A stretch of DNA of 64,000 bases from Betaproteobacteria bacterium (GTDB lineage Bacteria; Pseudomonadota; Gammaproteobacteria; Burkholderiales; JAEUOS01). The stretch spans positions 1 through 64,000 of the forward strand of contig JAQGMJ010000016.1 of assembly GCA_028292405.1 (NCBI GenBank), given 5' to 3'. Both the position numbers and the translations under genes were made by a program. This document shows, piece by piece, positions 51,496-60,268 of the stretch. The notes under the pieces were generated by a model. It worked only from the letters and a program-made list of their open reading frames with translations. It made no database searches and had not been told where the DNA came from. Each line of letters begins with the position of its first letter. The first letter of the stretch is position 1.

Positions 51496-52431
51496 TTAAG
51501 GCAGTACCCAGATCAACCCGAGAAACCCGACAATCAGCGCGAACTTGGTGATGCGGTACACCGTCTTGTTCCAGCGCTTGAAGGCGCGGCGCTTTTCGCC
51601 CATGTAGTGGACGTAGCGGAACACCCGGTTGATACCGCCGGTGCGGTCGCCTTCGCTGTTGGGCGAAGCGCCGGCGGCGACGATGTGGGTGGCGATCCAG
51701 CGGTTGATCGCCTGCGCCCAGCGGTACTTCATCGGCCGCTCGATGTCGCAAAACAGCACGATGCGGCCCTGGCCGGAGGTGTTCTCGGCGTAGTGCAAAA
51801 AAGTCTCGTCGAACACCACGCCTTCGCCGTCGCGCCAGCTATAGCGCTCGCCGTCGACCGTGATGTAGCAAAGGTCGCTGTTCGGCGTCGCCAGGCCGAG
51901 GTGATAGCGCAGCGAGCCGGCGTACGGATCCCGATGCAGCCCGAGTTTTCCGCCATGCGGCAGGTAGGCGAACATCGCCGCCTTCACCGTCGGCAGCCTG
52001 GAAACCAGTTCGGTGGTCAGCGGGCACAGCGCGCGCGCCGAGGGGTGGGCGTCGCCATACCACTTGATGTAAAAGCGCTTCCAGCCCTTCTTGAAAAACG
52101 AGTTGAAGCCGGCGTCGTCGTGGTTCTGCGCCGCCTTGATTTCGGTTTCCAGCAGGTGCTCGCCTTCCTTGCGGATCTCCTGCCAGTTTTCTTCCAGCAC
52201 CTTCAGGTCGGCGAAACGGCCGCGGTCGATGTAGGGCGTGCGCGGCACGCCGGAGAAGGCCAGCATGAAGACATTGACCGGCGCGGTGAACGACGAATGG
52301 TCGAAGATCTGCCGGAACCACGCGTGCCGCACCCGGCCGCGCAACTGCATGTAGGCGGAGCAGCAAAGAAAAAAGACGACAACGAATTTGATCACGATGC
52401 GGGTGGGGCGCCAGGGTGCGCCCGGTGGCAA
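51496..52431 (-). CDS. lpxO: LpxO-like lipid A hydroxylase (aspartyl/asparaginyl beta-hydroxylase family)
   Basis: A 311-residue iron/2-oxoglutarate dioxygenase. After a membrane anchor (VVVFFLCCSAYMQLRGRVRHAW) the family start DHSSFTAPVNVFMLAFSGVP is followed by the iron ligands His166, Asp168 and His213 (GLHRDPYAG; FLHYAEN). LpxO hydroxylates a lipid A acyl chain; this family assignment is from the anchored N-terminus and overall sequence. Start: TTG at 52431 with GAGGGGG upstream, or GTG at 52395, which would put the anchor at the very start. A second hydrophobic stretch is at the C-terminus. Confidence 0.85.
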   Translation of the reverse strand: MPPGAPWRPTRIVIKFVVVFFLCCSAYMQLRGRVRHAWFRQIFDHSSFTAPVNVFMLAFSGVPRTPYIDRGRFADLKVLEENWQEIRKEGEHLLETEIKAAQNHDDAGFNSFFKKGWKRFYIKWYGDAHPSARALCPLTTELVSRLPTVKAAMFAYLPHGGKLGLHRDPYAGSLRYHLGLATPNSDLCYITVDGERYSWRDGEGVVFDETFLHYAENTSGQGRIVLFCDIERPMKYRWAQAINRWIATHIVAAGASPNSEGDRTGGINRVFRYVHYMGEKRRAFKRWNKTVYRITKFALIVGFLGLIWVLP

Positions 52432-52518
52432 CTAAACCCCCTCATTCTACGCCTCTTGAGAGGGGGATCCCGCGCCGCCCTTGTGTTGGCGCGGGCAGCA
52501 GGCGGTGCAGTTCGCCGC

Positions 52519-52989
52519 TCAATCGACGAAATGCGTGTCGTCCGGCTTTTGCGGCGGCAGCTTGATGGCGATCGCCTTCACCGGGCCGCTGGTGACGAGG
52601 GTGCCGCCGTGCGCCGTGCCCTTGGGGATGATAATCAGCGAGCCCGCCTTGAACTCGCGCCTCTCCTTGCCCAGCCACATCGCGCCGCTGCCCTCGATGA
52701 TGTACTGGATCTCGTCGGCATCGGCGTGATAGTGCTTTTTCACGTTGCCCGACTGGATGCCGACGGTGCCGTTGGCGGTGGCGACCAGGCCCTTGCCGTG
52801 CATTTCCGGGTTCGACGTGGCGGGAATGTCGTCGTGCTTCATCGCCGTCAGGTCGATCACCGCCGGCTGCAGGCCGGCGGGCTGCGCCTGCGCTTCGGAA
52901 AAGGCGTGCCGCGCCAGCGGCGAAGCCAGCAAGCCGGCGCCGAAGGCGAGGGCGACAGCAAGGGTCAAGGCGGGGGTGGTGTGGCGCAT
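52519..52989 (-). CDS. Exported cupin-domain protein
   Basis: A 156-residue protein; the ATG at 52989 follows GGAGAC. Signal peptide HTTPALTLAVALAFGAGLLASPLARHAF. The cupin barrel reads KKHYHADADEIQYIIEGSGAMWLG (metal-binding His-x-His and Glu) and AGSLIIIPKGTAHGGT (the second His). Probably periplasmic. Function unknown; small exported cupins are often dioxygenase-like or binding proteins. Confidence 0.85.
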   Translation of the reverse strand: MRHTTPALTLAVALAFGAGLLASPLARHAFSEAQAQPAGLQPAVIDLTAMKHDDIPATSNPEMHGKGLVATANGTVGIQSGNVKKHYHADADEIQYIIEGSGAMWLGKERREFKAGSLIIIPKGTAHGGTLVTSGPVKAIAIKLPPQKPDDTHFVD

Positions 52990-53216
52990 GAGGGTCTCCG
53001 GTGTCGTTGTGATTGGTATGAAAGGCCACCGTGGCGGCCCGGCGCTGCGCGGCAAATATAGCCGATCCCGCAAGGCGCTGCCCGCGCCGCTGTAGGAGCT
53101 TGTCGGAGAGCTACCGGCAGACGCGCGCCCCCGCGCCGCCCACACTGTCTCTATACGCCCGCGTGCAGCCTTGGCTGCGCGCGGCTTTTCGCTGCGCCGT
53201 GCCGAAAGGAAAGCCG

Positions 53217-53855
53217 ATGTCCAAAGCCCTGTTTGTCGCCCTCGAGGCGAACGAAGGCCACGAGCTGGAAGTGGCGGAGTTCCTGCGCGGCGCCTTGGCG
53301 CCAGTCACCCAGGAGCCGGAAACCCGCAACTGGTACGCCCTGCGTTTCGGCCTGCGCGAATTCGCCATCTTCGATACCTTTCCCGGCGCTGCCGGGCAGA
53401 TCAAGCACCTGCTGGGCGAAGTCGGGCGTTCGCTGCTGATGAAAAGCTTCACCACGCTCGACGGCATTCCCGACATCGGCTCGGCCACGCTGATCGCCGC
53501 CAAGCCGCCCGGCGGCCGCCTCCTCCCAACCCTCGGACTGCATGTGCCGCTGCAGGCGCGCGCGGGGCAGGAAAAGGCGCTGGCCGACTTTCTTTCCTCG
53601 GCGCTCCCGATGGTCGTCGACGAGCCCGGCACCGAAGCGTGGTACGCCCTCGACATGGGAAGCGGCCACTTCGCCATCATCGACTTCTTCGCCAACGTGG
53701 CCGCGCGCGACGCCCATCTGAACGGGCCGGTCGCCGCCGCGCTGATGGCGCGCGCCGACGAGTTGCTGGCGCAGGCCCCGCAAATCAGGCGCGCCGAAGT
53801 GCTGGCCGCCAAGGTGGGGCCAGGTAAGTCGATACGCTCCATGATTCCCGGCTGA
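53217..53855 (+). CDS. Tandem dimeric alpha/beta-barrel (ABM-like) protein
   Basis: A 212-residue protein made of two copies of a roughly 95-residue unit: copy 1 at about 1-95 (VALEANEGHELEVAEFLRGAL, WYALRF, FAIFDTFP) and copy 2 at about 108-206 (VPLQARAGQEKALADFLSSAL, WYALDM, FAIIDFFA), both ending with AAK. This is the pattern of antibiotic-biosynthesis-monooxygenase-type domains fused head to tail. Start at the ATG at 53217, with AAAGGA upstream. Function unknown. Usually such domains form homodimers; here the two halves would form one intramolecular pair. Confidence 0.8.
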   Translation: MSKALFVALEANEGHELEVAEFLRGALAPVTQEPETRNWYALRFGLREFAIFDTFPGAAGQIKHLLGEVGRSLLMKSFTTLDGIPDIGSATLIAAKPPGGRLLPTLGLHVPLQARAGQEKALADFLSSALPMVVDEPGTEAWYALDMGSGHFAIIDFFANVAARDAHLNGPVAAALMARADELLAQAPQIRRAEVLAAKVGPGKSIRSMIPG

Positions 53856-53925
53856 TTTCCAGTTAATCCGAAGCTAATCCCGGCCTGGAACGCGCGCCGA
53901 CTTCCATCTCGCTGCGGAAACAAAC

Positions 53926-54717
53926 ATGCCCCTGCACGAAATCCGCAAAGTCCGCCACGAAATCGTCATGCGCGCCCTGCAGGTGCGGGCCGTCCACGAC
54001 GTCACGCCGCGCATGCGGCGCATCACCCTGACCGGCGCCGACCTCGAAGGATTCCACAGCCCGGCGGCGGACGACCACGTCAAGTTGTTCTTTCCCGCGC
54101 CAGGCACCGCGGGCACGCGCCCCGTGCTCGCGCAGTCCGGCGAAAAAGCGCCCAAGCACCTCGAAGGCATGTCGAAGGGGCGCGACTACACGCCGCGCCG
54201 CCACGATGCGCAGGCGCATGAACTCGACATCGACTTCGTGCTGCATGGCGATGGCCCCGCATCCACCTGGGCCGCGCATGCCGCGCTGGGACACTGGCTG
54301 GTCGCCGGCGGCCCGAAGGGTTCGCGCATCGTGCCCGACGATTTCGATAACTACATATTCATCGGCGACGAGACCGCGCTGCCCTCCATCGGCCGGCGTC
54401 TCGGAGAGTTGCCGCCGCAGGCGCGCGCCCTCACCCTGGTCCAGGTGGCCGATGCCGGCGAACATCAGCCCCTGCCCTCGCGTGCCAGCGTCGAGCGTCT
54501 GTGGGTGCATCGGGGCAATGCGCCCGCCAGTGATGGCAGCGGCCTGCTGCAGGCCCTGCGCCGCTTGTGCCTGCCCGATGGCGACACCTTCATCTGGGGC
54601 GCCGGCGAATCGCGCGTGATGCGCGCGGTGCGCAAGTACCTGGAAGAGGCCGGCCACAACGAGGATTGGATCAAGACCTCGGGCTACTGGAAATTGCATG
54701 AAGAGGACGAAGACTGA
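53926..54717 (+). CDS. Siderophore-interacting protein (ferric-siderophore reductase)
   Basis: A 263-residue flavoprotein of the SIP (ViuB-like) family, which removes iron from ferric siderophores in the cytoplasm. FAD-binding RDYTPRR at 86-92, the start VRAVHDVTPRMRRITLTG, and DETALPSIGRRLGELP and IWGAGESRVMRAVRKYLEE from the NAD-binding half are typical. The ATG at 53926 is 70 bases after the tandem ABM-like gene. No siderophore receptor or biosynthesis gene is nearby. Confidence 0.92.
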   Translation: MPLHEIRKVRHEIVMRALQVRAVHDVTPRMRRITLTGADLEGFHSPAADDHVKLFFPAPGTAGTRPVLAQSGEKAPKHLEGMSKGRDYTPRRHDAQAHELDIDFVLHGDGPASTWAAHAALGHWLVAGGPKGSRIVPDDFDNYIFIGDETALPSIGRRLGELPPQARALTLVQVADAGEHQPLPSRASVERLWVHRGNAPASDGSGLLQALRRLCLPDGDTFIWGAGESRVMRAVRKYLEEAGHNEDWIKTSGYWKLHEEDED

Positions 54718-54812
54718 ACGAGGACCGAAGGCCAAGCCCCGCATCCACTTGGGTAAATGGCGCGGCCCTCAAACGGTGCAATCCGATCCACCGGAAAAAC
54801 GAAAGCGCGCAT

Positions 54813-55511
54813 ATGCCTAACCAGGCGCAAAACTCCTTGTCCCAGGCAGCGAAATATTTCGCCTCCGCATTACTGCTGTGCTGCGGCCTCGCCCAGGCGC
54901 AAACCTTCGAGGCCGTCAGCATCGAAGGCACGCCGGTCAAGCTGGTGATTCCCGCCGGCTACTGCAAGCTGACCCGCGACGCCGCGCCCGGCCAGTCCTT
55001 CTACGCCACGCAAGACCGGATGCAGCAGGGAACCAACCTGGTGCTGCTGATCTACGCCGACTGCAACGAGCTGGCCAAGGTGAAAACCGGCGGCGGCCTG
55101 CCGCATTACGGCATGTACCTGGCGCCGCTGGCCGGCGGCCACGCCAGCAAGCTGCCGCTGACCGTATCGCGCGCGCAGGCCATCGACGAAGTGGGGAAGA
55201 CGGTGCCGGCGCTCGACGAGAAGGCGCTGCAAAACCAGTCGAACGCACGCGCCAATGCCGAGGGCCTGAAGCTCGACAAGATGACCACTGGCCTGCTCGG
55301 CAAGGACGCCAATGCGCTTTACATCGGCATTGCCGCCAACGCTTCGGCCGGCGCCAAAAGCCAGCGCTTTCACGCCGTCACCCTGATCACCTTCATCAAG
55401 GGCCTGGGCATCTCCGGCAACCTCTACAGCCCGGTCGAACCGGGCGCGCCCTTCGACAAACTGTGGGCAGCGCAGAAGCTGCAAGCCGCCGCGCTGGTGA
55501 AGGCCAACTAG
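54813..55511 (+). CDS. Exported protein of unknown function
   Basis: A 232-residue protein. Signal peptide at about 13-29 (KYFASALLLCCGLAQAQ). The mature part starts FEAVSIEGTPVKLVIPAGYCKL and has two Cys residues (GYCKL, DCNEL) that could form a disulfide, then a mixed alpha/beta stretch. Many proteobacterial short exported proteins share this pattern; function unknown. A strong two-way terminator follows it. Confidence 0.7.
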   Translation: MPNQAQNSLSQAAKYFASALLLCCGLAQAQTFEAVSIEGTPVKLVIPAGYCKLTRDAAPGQSFYATQDRMQQGTNLVLLIYADCNELAKVKTGGGLPHYGMYLAPLAGGHASKLPLTVSRAQAIDEVGKTVPALDEKALQNQSNARANAEGLKLDKMTTGLLGKDANALYIGIAANASAGAKSQRFHAVTLITFIKGLGISGNLYSPVEPGAPFDKLWAAQKLQAAALVKAN

Positions 55512-55540
55512 CAGACGGCAGGCGACAAGCGCGATTCGAT

Positions 55541-55586
55541 AAAAAGCCGGGCCGGCTCTTCTTGGGAGGAGCCGGCCCGGCTTTTT
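55541..55586. terminator. Bidirectional Rho-independent terminator
   Basis: A perfect 18-bp stem (55541-55558 with 55569-55586) with a 10-base loop. The stem starts with AAAAA and ends with TTTTT, so it works in both directions. It lies between the convergent genes at 54813-55511 and 55603-55908. Confidence 0.95.
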
Positions 55587-55602
55587 TGCGAGGCTTTTCC
55601 GC

Positions 55603-55908
55603 TTAGCTGCCGGCCGGGCGCGCCACGGTGCTGCCGCCGGCAACCCCGCCGGCATTCATCGAGTTGTCGGGCGAGCCGTTGCTCGATCCGCCACCGCCGG
55701 CGCCCGCGCCCTTGGTGCGGGTGTCCGGGCTCATGGTGCCGTCGGCATTCTTTTTCATCTTGCCGGGCTTGGGCGCGTAACCCTTGTCGGTGCTGCTGCC
55801 GCCGGGCACGTTGATGCTGCCGGGCGCGGTGCCGGACTGCGCGTGCACCGGCGCGGCCAGCGCCAAGGCCAAGGCAGGCAGGGCGATCAGGGTATGGATC
55901 GGTTTCAT
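55603..55908 (-). CDS. Small exported Gly/Ser-rich protein
   Basis: A 101-residue protein; the ATG at 55908 follows GGAGAA. Signal peptide KPIHTLIALPALALALAAPVHA, then a disordered Gly/Ser/Asn-rich mature part (GSINVPGGSSTDKGYAPKP, GAGAGGGGSSNGSP). Similar small proteins are frequent in Burkholderiales; function unknown. Confidence 0.65.
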   Translation of the reverse strand: MKPIHTLIALPALALALAAPVHAQSGTAPGSINVPGGSSTDKGYAPKPGKMKKNADGTMSPDTRTKGAGAGGGGSSNGSPDNSMNAGGVAGGSTVARPAGS

Positions 55909-56191
55909 GTTGTTCTCCAGTGGTATGCGGGCGAACGGTTGCCGCCCATGGACCTTGAAAAGAGCAACCGCTGTGCCTTGGCTGTTTGCGGCGAAGCGAG
56001 TGGTACGGAATGCAAACCCGCCGATATTTCCGGAAAATTTGCCCGCCATAAAACGGTGCGCGGCGCTGCGCACGCGGATGGTGCGCGCTCGCTGCGTCCT
56101 ATCTGAAGATGGCGCTGGGCACACGCATCGCTTCATTTCCGATGCCGCGCCGGTCGGCCGGCAGCGATATCAATGACTACCGGAGAACAAT

Positions 56192-56758
56192 ATGCCCATC
56201 AAAATAGCCGTAATCGTCGGCAGCCTGCGCGACGCCTCGATCACCCGCAAGGTCGCCGGCGCAATGGTGGCGCTGGCGCCGAAAACCATGGAGTGCAAGT
56301 TCGTCGGCATTGGCGATCTGCCGTTGTACAACCAGGATCTGGACGACCAGCCGCCGCCGGCATGGACGCGCTTTCGCGACGAGGTGAAGGAATGCGCCGG
56401 CATTCTTTTTCTCACGCCCGAGTACAACCGCTCGCTGCCGGGCGGGCTGAAAAACGCGATCGACATCGGCTCGCGCCCGCAGGGGCAAAGCGTGTTCGAC
56501 GGCATGCCCGCCGCGGTCGTCAGCGTCACGCCGTATCAGCTCGGCGCCTTCGGCGCCAACCACGCGCTGCGCCAGGCCTTTGTCTTTCTCAACATGCCGG
56601 CGATGCAGCAACCCGAAGCCTACATCGGCAATGCCGAGTCGCTGTTCGATGAACAGGGCAAGCTGAAAAAGGACGAGACGCGCGAATTCTTCACCAAATT
56701 CATGGCGGCCTTCGAAAAATGGATAAGCGCGGCCGGGCAGATGAAGCAGAAGGAATAG
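56192..56758 (+). CDS. NADPH-dependent FMN reductase (ChrR/azoreductase-like)
   Basis: A 188-residue flavodoxin-like reductase. The FMN phosphate loop GSLRDASITRKVA lies at the start, and the family motif LFLTPEYNRSLPGGLKNAIDIGSRP is complete. It reduces quinones, azo dyes or metal ions and lowers oxidative stress. GGAGAAC lies seven bases upstream of the ATG. No obvious co-transcribed neighbour. Confidence 0.92.
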   Translation: MPIKIAVIVGSLRDASITRKVAGAMVALAPKTMECKFVGIGDLPLYNQDLDDQPPPAWTRFRDEVKECAGILFLTPEYNRSLPGGLKNAIDIGSRPQGQSVFDGMPAAVVSVTPYQLGAFGANHALRQAFVFLNMPAMQQPEAYIGNAESLFDEQGKLKKDETREFFTKFMAAFEKWISAAGQMKQKE

Positions 56759-56795
56759 GGGCCGGCGGCGGACGCCGGCGCCATCCCCATGCCGG

Positions 56796-57140
56796 CTACC
56801 GTGCCAGGGGCTGCGCGAACGCGATATGGTTGCCGTCGGGGTCGGTGATCATGATGGTCTTTAGCGTGGCGCCGTCGGCACGCTTGCCGTCGCCGATGCC
56901 GAGCTTTTGCAGATGCGCGGCCTGCGCCTCGATGTCCTCCACCACCAGCGTCACCGAACCGCTGCCCGCGCGCTCGGGCAACTGGTATATCTGCACCTGG
57001 CCGCCGCCGATGAATTTCCATTCGGCGAGTTCGGGCATCGGCCTGGAATCCGGCGCGCGCACGAAAAGCTTTTCATACCAGGCCGCGGCGGCCTTGATGT
57101 CGCTGACCGCGAGGCTGGCAAGGGCGTTGGTGATCGACAT
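56796..57140 (-). CDS. VOC-family (glyoxalase/bleomycin-resistance-like) protein
   Basis: A 114-residue single VOC module; the ATG at 57140 follows GGAAGG. Motifs: ASLAVSDIKAAAAWYEKLF at the start and IMITDPDGNHIAFAQ at the end, the usual VOC strand/metal-loop pair. Activity unknown. The frame continues upstream, but without family features. Convergent with the FMN reductase. Confidence 0.85.
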   Translation of the reverse strand: MSITNALASLAVSDIKAAAAWYEKLFVRAPDSRPMPELAEWKFIGGGQVQIYQLPERAGSGSVTLVVEDIEAQAAHLQKLGIGDGKRADGATLKTIMITDPDGNHIAFAQPLAR

Positions 57141-57299
57141 GGCACGCCTTCCACGGGCGGCATTGCCCGGTTGAAAGGAGTTGGACCCGATCGGCAAGCA
57201 TCCGTTTCGCCTGGCTGCGCGGATTGTCGTGTGCCCGCGGGCAAACAAAGGGGCGCCCTTGCGGGTACCCCTGGAATTCGCCGGGAAGCGAAATGCGCC

Positions 57300-57626
57300 T
57301 TAAGCGGCTGCGCTGGGCTCGAACGGCGAGGCCACCGGCACGCTCGGCGTGGCGACCGGCTCGAACGGCGAAGCTTCCGCGACCGAGTCCGGATTGTCGA
57401 TCATCGACTGGCCGCGCTCGCCGGCGGCGCGGCGCGCGTCGCCGAAGAATTCAAAGTCCACCGCCAGGCGCTCGGTGCGCTTGACGCCGGTTTCGACGTT
57501 GGTCACGCTGACGGCGGCCTGGTAGCGGCGCAGCGGCGCGCTCTTGCCCTGGCGCGGGCGCAGATGCGCGTACACCAGCGGCTCGATGCTGTGGCCCTTG
57601 TAGTTGAAGGCGTTCAAATCACTCAT
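57300..57626 (-). CDS. Small cytoplasmic protein of unknown function
   Basis: A 108-residue protein with AAGGAC before the ATG at 57626. The start MSDLNAFNYKGHSIEPLVYAHL, the block RRYQAAVSVTNVETG, and the phrase ASPFEP repeated at the C-terminus (about residues 86 and 99) are visible. No membrane segment or signal peptide. Family not recognised. Confidence 0.65.
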   Translation of the reverse strand: MSDLNAFNYKGHSIEPLVYAHLRPRQGKSAPLRRYQAAVSVTNVETGVKRTERLAVDFEFFGDARRAAGERGQSMIDNPDSVAEASPFEPVATPSVPVASPFEPSAAA

Positions 57627-58027
57627 GGCAAGTCCTTGGATAGGCGCCTTTTGGTCTCAAAGGAGGGCGCGATGGAGGCGCCCCGAAAAAGGCGCCCTGG
57701 GAATTTCACGGTCGTACGGCGCTTGTAGCAACTGCCGGCGACCGGAAGAAGAGGCAAGGCTTGGCCGAGTGGAAAGCGTGGTGCTGAAAGCGGCGTGGCT
57801 CGGAGTATGACAGTTGTTGGCCCTTTTCGTTCCCGCCGCGTCAAACGGCGTGCCCAGCGCCATCCGGGGCGGCGCCGCGCGTGGGAAAAAATCCACGAAA
57901 TCGCCAGCGGCTGGCAGTCCCTTAAGTTGTTAAGATACGCCCGTTTTCGCGCCGGACCCTCCGGCCAGGCCGGTGCGCATGCACGGGAAACACCGGGACC
58001 GCATCGGGACCGCATTGGGGACTCCAC
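57627..58027. other. Intergenic region upstream of the hydrolase-LuxR gene
   Basis: About 400 bases between divergent genes. It contains GC-rich inverted stretches near 57640-57700 (AAGGCGCC repeated in both directions) and a doubled GGGACCGCAT at about 57995-58015. No gene or clear operator recognised. Confidence 0.5.
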
Positions 58028-59098
58028 GTGCCTTCGATCAACCAGCAAATCCGCTTTTGCAAAAGCTTCGACGGCACCCGGCTCGCCTACGCGGTATCGG
58101 GCGAAGGCCCGGCGCTGGTGAAGGCGCCGCACTGGCTGACGCATCTCGAATACGAATGGCAAAGCCCGATCTGGCGGCCGTGGATCGATGCCTTCTCGCG
58201 CAACCGCACCTTCGTGCGCATGGACCAGCGCGGCTGCGGCCTGTCCACCCGCGACCCGGCGGAAATTTCCTTCGAAGCCCTGGTGCGCGATCTCGAAGCA
58301 ATGGTCGACGCCGCCGGCCACGCACGCTTCGCCCTGTTCGGCCACTCGCAGGGCAGCGCGATCGCCGTCGAATACGCGGCGCGCCATCCGGAGCGGGTCA
58401 GCCACCTGGTGCTGCTGGGCAGCTACGCGCGCGGCGCGCTCAAGCGCGAGCCGGCGGCCGGCCGCGCCGACGAGCTGCAGGCGCAATTGAAGCTGATCGA
58501 AGTCGGCTGGGGCCGCGACGACGCCTCCTACCGGCAGATGTTTTCCAGCCAGTTCATCCCCGGCGGCACCCTGGAACAGCTCAATTCGATGAGCGAGCTG
58601 CAGCGCCACAGCGCCGCGCCGGAAACCGCCGTGCGCATCATCAGCGCGCTGTTTTCCATCGACGTCTGCGATACCGCCGCGCAGGTCCAATGCCCGACCC
58701 TGGTGGTGCACGCGCGGCGCGACCGCCGCGTGCCTTATGAAGAGGGCGTGCGGCTGGCCGGCCTGATCGCCGGCGCGCAACTGCTGCCGCTGGATACCGA
58801 CAACCACATCCTGCTGCATCAGGAGCCTGCCTTCGGCCAGTTTTTCGGCGCGCTGGCCGCCTTCCTGCCGCGGGGCGCGGGCAGCGGCGCCGCCGCTTTC
58901 GCGCAGCTCACCGCGCGCGAAGGCGAGGTGCTCGAGCGCATCGCCCAGGGGCTGGACAACGCGCAGATCGCCGCCCATCTTGGGCTTTCGGAAAAGACCG
59001 TGCGCAACCACATCACGCGCATCTTCGACAAGCTCGGGGTGGAGAACCGCCCGCAGACGATCGTCCGCGCGCGCGAAGCGGGGCTGGGGAAAGGTTAA
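58028..59098 (+). CDS. Alpha/beta hydrolase fused to a C-terminal LuxR-type DNA-binding domain
   Basis: A 356-residue protein. Residues 1-285 form an alpha/beta hydrolase: the nucleophile elbow GHSQGS with Ser107, MDQRGCGLS before it, and a C-terminal His in DTDNHILLHQEPAF. Residues about 291-350 are a LuxR/FixJ helix-turn-helix (LTAREGEVLERIAQGL, AQIAAHLGLSEKTVRNHITRI). The start codon is GTG at 58028, with GGGGAC upstream. The fusion is a known but uncommon design, in which the hydrolase may sense a small ester or lactone and control transcription (inference). Target genes unknown; the methyltransferase follows after 357 bases. Confidence 0.9.
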   Translation: MPSINQQIRFCKSFDGTRLAYAVSGEGPALVKAPHWLTHLEYEWQSPIWRPWIDAFSRNRTFVRMDQRGCGLSTRDPAEISFEALVRDLEAMVDAAGHARFALFGHSQGSAIAVEYAARHPERVSHLVLLGSYARGALKREPAAGRADELQAQLKLIEVGWGRDDASYRQMFSSQFIPGGTLEQLNSMSELQRHSAAPETAVRIISALFSIDVCDTAAQVQCPTLVVHARRDRRVPYEEGVRLAGLIAGAQLLPLDTDNHILLHQEPAFGQFFGALAAFLPRGAGSGAAAFAQLTAREGEVLERIAQGLDNAQIAAHLGLSEKTVRNHITRIFDKLGVENRPQTIVRAREAGLGKG

Positions 59099-59455
59099 GC
59101 CCGGGGTTCGGTCTGCCCCTGCGTCGCAGCGTTTTTTCCCGGCCCGGCGCTGCAACCGGGTACGCCCGCGGCATCGCGTCGGCAACCTCCGGCGTGGCCA
59201 TATCGTCTTTGTTGACGAGAACAGTGGGCCACTTGTAGGCAACGGATCGTGCCGCGCATTGCATAGTGGACCTGCGCGCCGTCGCCGGTCGAGTGGATGG
59301 CCCCCACCCGCATCCCGGGCCGGCAACGGCCGCGCCGGCGCGCAGATTTGGACGATCAGCCGGGATCGCAAGCGGCATGAGCAAGACGGCAATGGCCGCG
59401 CGGCCCGACAATCCGCGTCCTCCACTCAACCCCGTCCCCGAAGGAGCAGCAGCAC
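59099..59455. other. Intergenic region, nothing recognised
   Basis: About 360 bases. The last 20 contain GAAGGAG, the ribosome site of the methyltransferase. Open frames here lack codon bias or homology that I can see. No RNA gene or operator was recognised. Confidence 0.5.
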
Positions 59456-60268
59456 ATGAATGCACCCACCGACCTCAATGCCCTGAAAAACCGCCAGATG
59501 ACAGCCTGGGGCAGCGGCGACTACGCCGTCATCGGCACCACCCTGCAGATCGTCGGCGAGCAGCTTGCCGAAGCCTGCGACCTGCGCTTCGACGAGCGCG
59601 TGCTGGATGTGGCCGCCGGCAACGGCAACGCCACCCTGGCGGCGGCGCGCCGCGGCTGCCAGGTGGTCTCGACCGACTACGTCGGCAACCTGCTGGAGCG
59701 CGGCGCCGAGCGCGCCGCCGCCGAGCGCCTGCAGGTGAAGTTCCAGGTCGCCGACGCCGAGGCCCTGCCTTTCGCCGACGGCAGCTTTGACGCCGTGCTC
59801 TCCACCTTCGGCGTGATGTTCACGCCCGACCACGGCCGCGCCGCCGCCGAAATGCTGCGCGTGTGCCGCCCGGGCGGCATCATCGGCCTGGCCAACTGGA
59901 CCCCGGAAAGCATGGTGGGCCAGATGTTCAAGGTGCTCGGGCGCCACCTGCCGCCGCCGCCGGACGTGCTGCCGCCCTCGCGCTGGGGCGTCAACACCTA
60001 CCTGCACGCGCTGTTCGGCAAGGGCGCGGCCAACATCGCCATCAAGCCGCGCGAGTTCAACTTCCGCTATCGCTCGGCCGAACATTTCATCGGGGTGTTC
60101 CGCAACTGGTACGGCCCGGTGCACAAGGCCTTCGCCGCCCTGCCGGCCGAAGGCGCCGCCGCCCTGCACCGCGATCTCGCCGACCTGCTGCAAGGCATGA
60201 ACCAGGCGGGCGAGGGTTCGCTGGTGGTGCCCAGCGAATACCTGGAGGTGGTGATCACGCGGGCTTGA
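59456..60268 (+). CDS. Class I SAM-dependent methyltransferase
   Basis: A 270-residue Methyltransf_11/25-type enzyme. SAM-binding motif RVLDVAAGNGNATLAAARRG (motif I), DAEALPFADGSFDAVLSTFGVMF (motif III-like region) and LRVCRPGGIIGLANW. GAAGGAG lies twelve bases upstream of the ATG. These enzymes methylate quinone, metabolite or arsenite substrates; no arsenic-binding Cys pattern is present. Co-directional with the MddA-like gene downstream. Confidence 0.9.
   Translation: MNAPTDLNALKNRQMTAWGSGDYAVIGTTLQIVGEQLAEACDLRFDERVLDVAAGNGNATLAAARRGCQVVSTDYVGNLLERGAERAAAERLQVKFQVADAEALPFADGSFDAVLSTFGVMFTPDHGRAAAEMLRVCRPGGIIGLANWTPESMVGQMFKVLGRHLPPPPDVLPPSRWGVNTYLHALFGKGAANIAIKPREFNFRYRSAEHFIGVFRNWYGPVHKAFAALPAEGAAALHRDLADLLQGMNQAGEGSLVVPSEYLEVVITRA

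Noticed and set aside
59013-59465. Possible gene remnant on the minus strand between the hydrolase-LuxR gene and the methyltransferase
   Set aside because: A short phrase looks protein-like, but the rest is Arg/Gly/Pro noise, and no start site or family match could be defined.
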